NCBI GenBank assembly: GCA_026874595.1
Contig: CM049306.1
Span: 46,254,019-46,318,018 of the forward strand
Direction: 5' to 3'
DNA length: 64,000 bases
From: Sipunculus nudus
Lineage: Eukaryota; Annelida; Sipuncula; Golfingiida; Sipunculidae
In this document: piece by piece, positions 1 through 11,800 of the stretch
Layout of the letters: each line of letters begins with the position of its first letter
Position numbering within the stretch: the first letter of the stretch is position 1
Made by a program: the position numbers and the translations under genes
The notes under the pieces: model-generated
Databases searched by the model: none
Told to the model about the DNA's origin: nothing
Seen by the model: the letters and a program-made list of their open reading frames with translations, nothing else

Positions 1-2705
1 CCATCTTCACCCACACAAGACAAATCCTGTGGCGTTTAAGATGTTTTTTACCTAATAAAGGCATACAAATTATTGATATGTATTTGGAAAAAAATAGGAA
101 AAAAGTTTAAAGTGGTTCTTTGATTCATAATTTAAGAATTTTTCGAGAATTCCAAAGATGTTTTAAGTGTTATTTGCCAAGGACATTCAAGACTTTGTAA
201 TGTTATTACTTTAAAAGTTTATTTCAAGCACAGTTGAACTCATCCTGAAAATGTGGTACAGTTAATGATCAGAGATAAAACCCAGCACTGTCAGGTATTC
301 ATGGTGAAAAAAAAAAGACCACAAAAAAAAGAAAGACTACTGAATATAGGCTATGCATCAAGCTATTCATCATTTATGAGGTAACTAGAGTCTAACCACA
401 GAGCATAAGATAATGTTCCTTAATACCGGTTCCTTGATATAGAGCCAAGACTACATGACCACAGTGATAATCCTGCCAAAAGTGGATGGCAACATTTCAA
501 CGTCTGGGGCTAAGACCCATCAGACGAGGCATCACGCAGGAACCTTGTATCAGGCAGAATCACCCTGGTAAAAATAGTACATCATTCCTCGAATGCATGA
601 TGGAGGAGCACTTAGTTACCTCATAGGAATGGCATGATTACCTTCTCAACTCTTGAGTTCATGATTTGGTTCAAGATTTGATCAGAAAATGTCTATTTAT
701 CTCATGGTTTTATAAACAGACATCATTACATGTATATTAAACAGAAGTCAATATCCTATATAACAGATAGGTCATCTATAAATGTCCAAGAACCTTCACA
801 AGAAATACATAAAATCAGTATACTCCATTGCTTTTCTACTCATTACAGAGTCAATGTTTCATTTCTCAATTTGACAGGAATAAGATTTTTGGTTTGATTT
901 TTTGTTGAAACTTTATTTACAAAAAGACTTATAAGGCTGGGTAAATATGGGCACCATTTAACATCTTAACCATATGGTAAAGCATCGTTTAGCATGTCAA
1001 AACTAACAAAGAGGACAGGGTTGTATTCAAGCTCCTTTCATATTCCATGTTGAATTATGATCTTTTATCACACTTCTTTCAGAATATACTATCAATTGCA
1101 CACAGGGAAGTTAATCTGGTAATACTGTTTGGATGTAATGAGGAAGTACAATTTGAAAACAGATATGAATATGTTTTACAGTGGGTACACTGTACACTAT
1201 GTTCTGACTTCTGTATATCTGCTGCACAATACACACACACAAAATTACTTGCTTAGTAAATAGTGACTTCTGTATTTTGCACCTCTCATGGAAAAATATA
1301 CATATATAAAATATACCGGATCAAAACTACTCTGGTTCTTGAAATAAAAATACACAGTTCAGTTCCATAAGTGTGTGTTTGGTGACTGATTCTAACTGTT
1401 TTAACTAGGGTGAGGTTGTTTTTGCAATGCAAATACAGATACATGTATGTCTCCCTTCCCTATGGTCCTCCATTCCAAAATTTGAGGAAAAATATTTGGA
1501 CTACATCAAAAGTCACAGGATTCAAAAATAATTCCAAATACAGCTGATTTGACCTTGAAGATGAAGGTCAAGCTCTTTAAACACTTCCAAGATTTTGGTA
1601 GAAACATTTCACGAGTCAATTTCCTAAGGTCACCAATAGTCGTAAAAATACTTGGTTTAAACAATTAGTGTTTTCAATTTAAGAAAAAAAAATATGTGTT
1701 AATCCAAAGGTTATGGGATTCAAAAAAAATTTCTATTTCTGCCTGTTTGACCTTGATAGTTTTAAAACTTGTCCAAGATATTGATAGAAACAATTTAAAT
1801 TTAAAATTTCATTTTAAAAAAATTGAGTCATTTTAAATTTTTTGTGTTCACAAGAAATGACACAGACATAATGCTCTATTCCTGGAAAAAATATCTTTCT
1901 TCAAACAACTGTGTCAGCAGTCATCAAATTATATGCAGCCGCAAATTAATTTACCTCTTTATGCACAAGAGAATTTAATAAGCTAGTTCCGCTTTTTCAT
2001 TAAAAAAATACTAGTTGGAATTCCTACTTACACTTCATCAAAATGAATCATAACAGACCTGCCTGAAGCATGTAATGTCCTGGAAAATTAATTCTTGTGA
2101 TATACTACTTGGGAAAAGCAAGGAGCATTAATTTCTGTGACATAATACAAGAAGAAAACATGGGCACTAATCAAATGGTGTTGACATATAAAGTAAAAAA
2201 ATAAGTAGCACTTATTTCTCTCAGGTCAGGAAATAAAAAATAATACCAGGGAACACTAATGTGTGACATACTATATCAAAAACTTGGGTCATTAATTGTT
2301 GTGGTATTACATCAGAAAATAAAAAATACCAGGTAATGCTTATTTATGTTACAAACTAACAAAACTGAAAAACATGGGCCATTCATATTTTGGATAAAAC
2401 AGAAAAAATATGGAACTATTTTTGCAAACATAACAGATGCAGCATGAACCACTAATTCCTCTGGCACTCCCAAAAATAATAAAAAAACTTATAAGAAGTG
2501 TACGATCACAAGACTAATATCTTAAATACATATAGCGAATGTCAATGGGGGGGGGGGACAATCCAAGTGGAAAAAATGAAAGTCTTCACATAACAATAAC
2601 ACTAATCATGCAGCTGTTGCAAGTATATAAAAGATATATCAGTGTTCACCAAACTAACAAGCTATACACACAAATAGGTGTCACGAGGTGATGGCGGTAA
2701 CTTAC
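1..2705 (-). other. CPEB2/3/4: CPEB intron 7 (partial)
   Basis: AT-rich intron sequence after the donor at 2705/2704. I found no exon encoding the start of RRM2 here, so the next exon lies outside the window. Short ORFs such as 1047-1256 resemble no known protein. A G-run lies near 2548. Confidence 0.8.
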
Positions 2706-2824
2706 AGGCTTGTCCTTCATTGTAGGGCTGGAGACACACCAGTAGAACTTGTTATCATCTACGATGCAGGCATCAATCAATGTTTGCACTGACATCTCAT
2801 CTTGAAACAGCAGGAAGCAGTACC
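2706..2824 (-). CDS. CPEB2/3/4: CPEB exon 7: RRM1 end (residues 473-512)
   Basis: 119 nt, acceptor CGTTTTTTACAG and donor AAGCCT|GTAAGT. It encodes GYCFLLFQDEMSVQTLIDAC then the segment ending VSSPTMKDKP, including the RNP1-like strand. It exits in phase 0. The family continues with VQIRPW and RRM2, which should start in the next exon to the left of position 1. Confidence 0.95.
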
Positions 2825-5800
2825 CTGTAAAAAACGAGAACAGAAATGTCAATACAAGTAAATAAATACACAAGTCACATGATCCTGGTGTATTTTTTAT
2901 TTTTCAGGATAAGTCCTTGGTCTGTTGTAGGGGTGGCCTAGTGAATGAGGTTGAGGGTAACCATACAATAACAATGATATTTTATTGTCTGTGGGGCTAG
3001 GAATAATGTGGAAGTCCTAACCACAGGCACTTGAATTGCTATTACTGTAGATTTTGGATAAATTAGTTACTTTTCTGGGTCATTTCCTTATAACTATTAC
3101 ATATTTGACATTTTCCTAGCATTTTTCACACTATATGGTCCATCTCTTTTTTATTTACTTGATATTTGAGATTGGCAGGCAAGAAGCCCCCATGGTTAGG
3201 TCCGACAGCCATGGCATAACTACTGTGGATGCTCTTTCTGATTGGTTGATACGTTTACTACTGGAGTCTTCAGATGGTGATACCGCTGACGTAACAATGG
3301 TTCAGCCAATCAGGCATGTACTTCAAATTAAGCCTGGAACTGATGTGCCATGGAGGTCAGGCCTAACAACGGGGGGCTTCTTGCCTGCCTATCTCAATAT
3401 TAGTAAATAATATAGAGATGGGCCATATAGTGCAAAAAACACTAGGCAAATGTCAGATAAGTAATAATTATAAGGAAATGACCCAGAAAAGAAACAAATT
3501 TACCGAAATCTACACTAATAGTAATTCAAGCGCCTGTGTCCTAACCTGCCATCCAGATATTAGAGCAAATGTCTGAGGCTTTATTAAAATTTTACCAATT
3601 TGTTTTTGAGACTCTGACAGGGTTAAAATCAGGGGGCCCCGCTCCCTGCTCCTTAGTCCAGCACTTTATCCAGTTGGCTCAGTGCAAATATGGTATGATG
3701 ATTATTTTGTGATCCCATGGTAAATTTTTGTTTAACAGCCATTACCACTTGAAGGGACCCATTCCAAACTCCGACATTTATTAAATAAAGATAATCCCTT
3801 GAACCTTTGCTATTCTCACCACACACAGGCTGTTCTTTTTGTTTTTATCACATGTTTATAACATGTGAGGGCTGCAAAAACAATGCAGAAACATTCAACA
3901 AGGACATCTGAAGGCAAGTCTGACAAAGCGGAGTTCTTCAAAGGGCATTTCTGAAACTGGTGACCTTTAAAAGGCTGGCTTTAAAAGGATCCTCATGCTG
4001 ATCAAACCCACATTTAAACTTGCCAACTCGCAGAATATAGGTCACTGTGACCTAATTTTGAGTTTCAAAGGAGACTGACAGCTGGACAGAAGGACAATGG
4101 AAAAAGAGTCATCACTATAGCTTAACGTGAATGGACGTTGGCGGAACAAGAAAATGAAAGTGCGGTTGCTTTAATTGCAAATGAAAGTCCAGATGAGAAC
4201 CTGTAAGGAGAGTACCCACTCCTTATTTTCAGATCTGCTATCTAATTCTAAATTGTTCAAGAATCAGAGTAAGTTTCTTAAAAAAAGGTTATTCAAGCAA
4301 TTAGATTAAATATTTACACAAATGCAGGAGTACATACAAGATTTTATGTTAGTATAAACCAGTTCTAACAGAAAGACCCCAGAGGGGTTAATCAGTCAAG
4401 GCTGGAGACATGTTACATGAATGAACAAGTAGCAATGTTCCATCAGTCAGGAAAGGTTACCATAACAAGATGGTAAGTGTGGCAAATCTGTTCACACTCA
4501 TTAAATTTTCACCATGATCAATGCCTCCATGGCAACAGAATATTCAGACGTTTGATTACTGGGCACTGTAGTGGACAGAGCAACAGCACTTGAGCCCCTC
4601 TGGCTGGACTGGTGTGTGTTGGAGGAGAAATTGGCTGGAAGGCTGTGAAAGCATGACAGGTGGCTGCAATGATTTTCTAAGACTTCATTTCAAGGACAGG
4701 ACCACAGAATGACCACTGCCAGGGATAAGAGCCTTTAGGGCCTAATCAAGTATGGTGGCCCAGTGTTGACCTCAATAAAAATCCACTTTCCAATACCTTC
4801 ATCTAATTATTGCATGAAACCAAACATGAAGCTCTCCTGCAGCAGCAGGCGGATTGGCCCCACCAGTGCTGGTCAGGACACGCAGCATTGGCTTTATCAT
4901 GAAACTTGGATCAAGGCACATGCAGGTGTGAGCTTTCCAGTACCAGGTGACAACCCTTATATCCCGGAAAATTAAATCAGTACCAACTCTTCATGATATA
5001 GGTTCATAAAATCTAATTGCTGACATGGTTAGAACATATTGGCCCTTATGATGCCAGCTGCCCACAATTATATACCCAACTAGATTGGCTTTTGTGTACA
5101 TTATAAGCCCCTCTCTTGGGAACTTGTATGCCCCTCTCTGAGGTCAATAGCAGCTTCTGCTTTGGTCTCTTAAGGCACATCTGTGCATGAAAGTCAATGA
5201 AGAGGTTTATGTGATGGTTTAACTGATCCAGCGCCCCAAGAATAGGGACTTTGTCACACTGCCAGGGAGCCAATCCATTTCTATGTGATAAGACAATAGT
5301 TAACAGGACTAATGCCTTTAAGTGGGATGTGCTGTCTTGGCAAGGAGCTGCGGCCGGCCGTTCTCTACTATGTGAGCATTGATTTTAAGTGCCCACAATG
5401 CTGGGATTAGCCAGAATTCTGGAGCTGGCTGCAGCGCAGACCATATCATTGGTCATTAAGAGACACCAGGCAGACTGCTGCAACTTTGTATGTGTAAAAG
5501 TGGCATTGTTTGAGGTGAATGTATTCTTGCCCAAATCACTAAAACATCCAAATAAGATTCTAAACACAGGCAATCCTGCAGTTTGCTGTCTGTTTCAATT
5601 TCCCAGACAGAAGCTACCACCATTTACATCTAATTTAATGCCAAGAAGGCTGGTAATTTTTTCACAGACTTCTAGGAAACTCTTGTTATGGTCTCATTTG
5701 ACGCATAGAGAGCACTTTCTTTGGCTTCTGAGAACAGGGATTTTTTATTACCCTCCAGCTCGGCTTCCCTGGTACATAATTCAAGAATCGTTCATAACTT

Positions 5801-8800
5801 CTCTGTCAAAAAAGAGTGTCAAATAATCATGAAGCAACTTAATGACATCTAAACACTGACAATCAATGCTGCAGCAGTTCCAAAATTAAATAAAACTAGG
5901 GAATTAGCTCCGATAAATATCGGCAAAGCAACTAGGATCGAGGTGGAAATGACAAAGAGTTGCTACCAGTGCTCCAGCATTAATACCTGTTTATAACTGT
6001 TATCACCAGTATCTCCTCTTGGGGAATACAAGCAGCCTTTAACAGATACAGTATGAAGTGAACTTACGCAAGACCTGCACTATACATAGGTATACTATCA
6101 TAACATTGTGTTAGATATAGTTCAGATTTACTCTCTTTCTTAAACTGGATCTGGTGTTTTGTATATGTGAAGATGGATTAATTTAATATCACTTCTTATG
6201 TACATTTTATTTTTGCTCAACTGCTGTACCTTAAACTAGAGCCTGTAACTGACATATCTAATGGTGAATATACATCATATGTATATATCTTCAGTGCAAA
6301 AAGTGTAAATGACCATAAACTTGTGTTTTAAATTTCCAGAGTGTATCTCTCTGTATCAAATGGGAACTCCCCATGTCGTAGTAATGTAAAAAAAAAAAAA
6401 ATTTATGTATCACAGTATATAAGGACTTACATAAAATTAATCACACAGACTGCAGGTGAGGAATAAAAACTAAGCATCATGAAATGGCCCAGAAAATCAT
6501 TATAATTAGGCCCAAAAAAATAAGGTTTGGTTCTCAGGCACTTTTTTCAGAAATCAATGCGGGCGGGCGTTTTTTCATTTTTAATGTGTTTGTATGTTTC
6601 GATCAAAATGTCAAATGATAAGGGAAAAGCATGATAATAACATATTTATTTTGCTAAACAAGTAATAGCACTACATAACAAAGGAAATATTATCAAAATT
6701 GTATGATTTTATCCTTTTGAAAGAAATGTCCAAGCGGCTGAAGCTCAAAATTGGTAAGTTTTATTGAAATTCAAAATAAACATTTTTGATATGGGGGTTT
6801 AAAATTGACGCAGGCGGTGCCTAAGATACATACCTTTTATTTTTTTTGGCCTAATTAATAAATTATAAAATGTTATTATAATTAAAATCTGCATGATCCA
6901 TTCATGCACATTGCTGTGTTTTAATGTACACATGGCTGGATTTTCAAGCATGTAAGCATCAAGTTAATACTTAATGCTCTTAATACTGATAATATTGCCA
7001 TTATTTTCAACGCCATTTCATTTTTTATGATCACAATTTGACAAGCCTCTATTCCACCAACAATGGCAAAAAAAAAACTGGTTTTAGAAAACCTGGGTGA
7101 TACATTTCAGTACATATGCTAATGACAGGGGATAAATATTGAAAACCCCAGTGTAAATTAAGCCGCAGACTGAAGTGCAAAGTGGAACAGAAACAGTGCA
7201 GCTGCTGTCCAGAGATTTTTTTCCTCGGTGCACTAGTCGATCTCCCGTGAATATGCTAACTGATCAATAAAGTGGCTTCTGTGCAAAATAAATCAGCCTT
7301 ATGAAGGCACGGGATGGCATAAGTGACTTCAAATCAAAACCTCCTCAGATTTTGGTATTTATCACGATCATTTACACATCCATAGCAGCAATTTATGGGC
7401 TCATTTGCTGATGGAAGAGCGTTCTGTTTTGTTTGCTTGTATTCAAGGGTTCATTTTTTTAATTTTTTTAGATAAAAAACTGCTGTCGTTTCTATTCAAA
7501 TAGGGCCATCTATATTGTCAATAACCTCACAGGTGCAGCCTAAAATATAAAATCTCAGCAGCAAAGTGATAGCAATGAATTGAGTTAATGTGAAACTATG
7601 TCCACATAGGAATGGCAAGGAATATGGAGTCTTGGTGCTTCGTGCTACAAATGCAGGGTTTGACATCATGAACTGCCTGACCCGGGGATGGTGACTGAGA
7701 CTGCTGAGCAGTTGCAGACCCACTGCCATCCTCCTCAGCAGGATATTTGATCATATTTACACTTGATCAGTGTCTTTTTCCTGTCACTTTGGTCAACTGG
7801 TCATAAAATATTGACCAAATTCTAATAAAATAATATTAGAAATATTTGATTCAAATCCTTTGCAAGTTTGAATTGTACACTCCTTCTAAATCACTGCAGG
7901 AGTGTACAATTCATTCAGTGGAAAGTACAGTGAAACCTTGTTGTGTCAAAGTCAAAGGGACCCTCAGAAAACTTCGACACATCCGAGGTTCGACACAAGC
8001 GGGTTTTTTTTGTTAATAATTTAACTAGAGTTGTCCGGAATACCGACTTTGACATAAGCAGGGTATTCGACTTAAGCAAGTTCGACACAACAAGGTTCCA
8101 CTGTAATGTCTTTAGGCCCTGTTCATGCACTCTCTTTGCAGAAAATATCTCCAAAATACATCAGCAGATGCTGGCAAAAGGACAATAATTGAGACAAAAA
8201 TGGTCAAGTTTTATTATTTAAAACAGAAAAAAAACAAGAGGAAAAACACAGTTGGATATTTTGAATTTATCAACTAGCTGCCTGACTGGGTTTGAAGAAA
8301 AGTCAATGTCTAACCTTGACTATATATACTATACCAACATACCTTAGTCTCATTAGAAGTATGTGATTTAAAAAAAAAATAAAGATTATTATAAGCTCTG
8401 TAGGTTTCTGAAGATTTGCCCTAAACACTCTGCAGTGTTGTGATACCATGCCTGTTCTTTTAAAGATCAACATCTTGTAAATAATATGTAAAGCATCCAG
8501 TTTTCATTGTCAAAATGCAGTCTTTAAACCTGGGAAATCTCCCTGTTCATCTTGAAAAGTATATTGACCTGTGAGCATGTATACCCTGCTAGCCTGTAAC
8601 ATGTTCAACCCTAGCTTGTGTACATGTATGTGGTCTGTGCCACATTTATAACTTAGCATACTTCTCTGGCATGTAAAGTTTTAAAATTATTTCAACCCCC
8701 ATGAGTACATATTTGGGCCTCTGTGGGCCACCAAGTTGGATTATGGAATAACTTACACAACTGGCCAGTGGACTTTCTAAATTATTTCATTCCCTATGTG

Positions 8801-11800
8801 TGTGTATACATTGACTTGTGTTTTTGCTAGGTGGACCTGTGGAATAATTTACAAGCAAACCCCGCTGGCCTGTGAGCTTTCTAAAGAATTCATCCCCTCT
8901 GTGTATGTAAAGGAGTCTGTTCTTTTGTAAATTGTTGCCAGTTGTGGAATAGCTTACATGGATGTCTCTAGCCTTTTAATCTCTTAAACCATTTCAAACC
9001 CTGTGTACATGTATAAGTGGTCATCTCATCATGGTTTCATCCCAAAGCAGTAAGATAAATAAACAGTGACACAGGTACTACTACTGTATGGACATAATTG
9101 TTTACACATACATGGACCCTGTGAACTGGGCCTGATCCCTTGACTCTACTCTGGGCCTGGGCATATTTACATATTTCAGGGTCAGAGGCAATGTTTGTCA
9201 CCTGATCTGATACCTGTAATGTACCAAACGAATACTAGAGCATGAAAATGTATCAGCCTTACGAAAAGGGCGATGTATTTGATTGGCAACTTGTAGCTAT
9301 GTATCGTTAGTTTTAGCAAAAGGAACTAACCCCCCCACACACATGCAAAGACACATATATATATCATAGTGTTACACATTATGCATGATAGGGCTATTGA
9401 TGTCAGTAATCTTGATCTACATGTCAAAGCTGTTCCACATTATGTCTTCATATATTACAAATTTTATCAATACAAATCTGCCAAGTCTCAGCAACAATAA
9501 ACCAAAACTCAACGAGTTCTTTTAAGTCATATTCACTCCCTTAATGGTAAACTTTCAAATAACAGAACAGCAACTGAAGGCCATGATGTTGTTGTGTCAT
9601 TTTCTTATGTATGGCATTGTACTTTATATCTGAAACTGTTCAAACAAGAAAGGGAGATATAAACATTTAAGGCACAATCTTACTCTGTGCTTTATTTGCT
9701 TTACATCTGTGCATATTTTGGCATTTCTGTATTTATGTAAAGAATGGTAACCTGCTCTTAATTTAAGCCTGCTGTGCTGAGAAAACTGTACACAGAGACG
9801 AGAATGCCATTAAATTTTCTGGTTGTAGGTGTGGTGCCAGGTGCAACTACTCTATATCTGGGACTTACTCCTTCCCTATTTCCTCTCATTCTCCCACTTC
9901 TGCTAAATGCTTTCTTTTTGATTTACTCACCATTCATGTCAGTTTGCAAAGGAAGATGTGGAGTCATGGTCAAAAATAAGAGTAGAGCAAGTCTATGACT
10001 GTGTGCATGACTGGCAAATGGAGGTGCTTGTCAGTCTATAATTCAGAGGCATTTTCAGACCAGGGTACCAGTCTACATTACAGTTGTGTTTTAAGATATC
10101 CATCTGGGACTGATGTGACTGCAGCTACAAAACATGATGACGAATTGCTTAACTGATGTTGATTTTATCCCACTAACCTCTGAGAGAAATGCCAATTGTT
10201 CCATTATTTATGTGAGTAAATTCCTTTGAAGATTGCAAATTAAACTATAATCCAGCTGTCAGCAGGAGCTAATGTAATCAGATTAATAAAAATATCTGAA
10301 ATTATTGCAATTCAGAATTAGATATTTCTTTGAGACCTAGAAGGTCAACTAGTTCATATTCTGGAGTTATTGTGAAATTCAATATGCCTTGATAATATTA
10401 GAAGTATAATAATGGTGAAGTTCTCACGTGCGAGTCTGTAGCTTATAATAAGCCTTTGTACTAAGCTTGGAAAGATCAATATTGCTGATGGCGCAATAAA
10501 ATATAGGTTTTAATAAAAGAAGATCCAGCAACTATAAAAGAGGTAATTCTTCCAGAGTGTAAATATTACCACCAAGACAGATGAATTTTATGTATTTATA
10601 AGACATATAACCCAGCTGACATCAAAGAGTAAATAAATGTTAAGTTCTTTTTTATGACACAATAAAAATTTTATTTCACAGATATTCCCCCCCCCCCCCC
10701 CCATGCCTAAAAAGTTGATCCTCTAGACTACTTAAACTGACACCCATGTTTAAATGATAGATTACACATGTGAGGGACGGGGCTGTCACCTGTGACTGGC
10801 GTCCTTTACTATATAAGGATGATGAAGATCAACATATGATAATATTTATTACAATGGTATGTTGTTATCGAGCCTATTATATTTGTGGTATACTGTACAT
10901 GGGATAAAGAAGAATTCTAATGTCAGACCTTCCTCAAACAAAAAAAAAGTAAAATCAATGCTCCGCTGAAATTTTTCCATATCAGTTCAGGCAGTTTAAA
11001 ACCAGCTATTCACCTAATTTTCTGGCTCACTCTGTATAGTATTTAATGAACTGTGGGTATTTCCTGTTTAGCAAGGTTTTTATAACACCTCTGTGACTGA
11101 TGTATAGGCTTGTTTATCTATAAGGTGTTAGTAAACATAGTACATGTGCCTTGGTGACAAACAGAAAAACAGCCCAACCTAAGATGGATGGTTGCATATG
11201 TGCAGAAGCTGAAAGGTCAGTAGTTGCAAAATGTCATTTGTAAAACTCCGGTCCTTGTTGAATATGTTTGAATTATTTTTACAGGCCCCCCCCCACATGT
11301 TACAAACAAATGGATATAAACAGAATGAACAGCCTGTGCAGTGGGATCTGTATTATTTGACCTGTTTTTATCATTTTTAGGTTCAAGTGATGATCTTTTG
11401 TTAGCAGAGGTCAGATTTTAGAATAGGCCCCTTTAAAAGGGTGGTTACAGAGTCTGTGTGATTCTAACTAATACTTAATCCTAAAATGAGGGTTCAGGAA
11501 GTTTCCCACAACCCACAGAAACCATTTTGACCAAATCAATATATATTTAAACTGTATGGTATTGCATTTCCTTGACCATTTCAAAGACTACTGCTAAGAC
11601 ACTAAACCAAGTATCCTTAGCTGAAATGCCAATGACCAAACATGCAACATTCACGCTGAAGTCTTGCAGCTTTTAAACTGATGCCCCCCATCTGTCCTAC
11701 AACACTCTCACCTTTTGGAGGGAAATAAGACTTGCTCTCCGCTTTATGTGGCCAGTCCACCACCAGGGGGCCAAACCTCCTAAAGGCTGCTGTTATCTCT

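Larger units (their letters stand above)
2825..11711 (-). other. CPEB2/3/4: CPEB intron 6
   Basis: About 8.9 kb between exons 6 and 7. It contains a 515-bp foldback element (3023-3537), a dispersed MITE (6508-6852), a hairpin (7869-7913), a pogo-like MITE (7928-8103) and a poly-C run (10687-10702). The stretch 4540-5830 is less AT-rich and free of obvious repeats. The 145-codon ORF at 5389-5826 has no recognisable product. Confidence 0.85.

Noticed and set aside
1-2705. Exon coding for the start of RRM2
   Set aside because: The expected family sequence after KDKP (VQIRPW and following) was not found on the minus strand in this segment, so the next exon is placed outside the window.
3135-3410. 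91-codon ORF in the 515-bp foldback element
   Set aside because: It spans both inverted arms of a non-autonomous element and has no similarity to a transposase.
5389-5826. 145-codon ORF in CPEB intron 6
   Set aside because: No recognised domain and no convincing splice context; kept only as part of a region to check.
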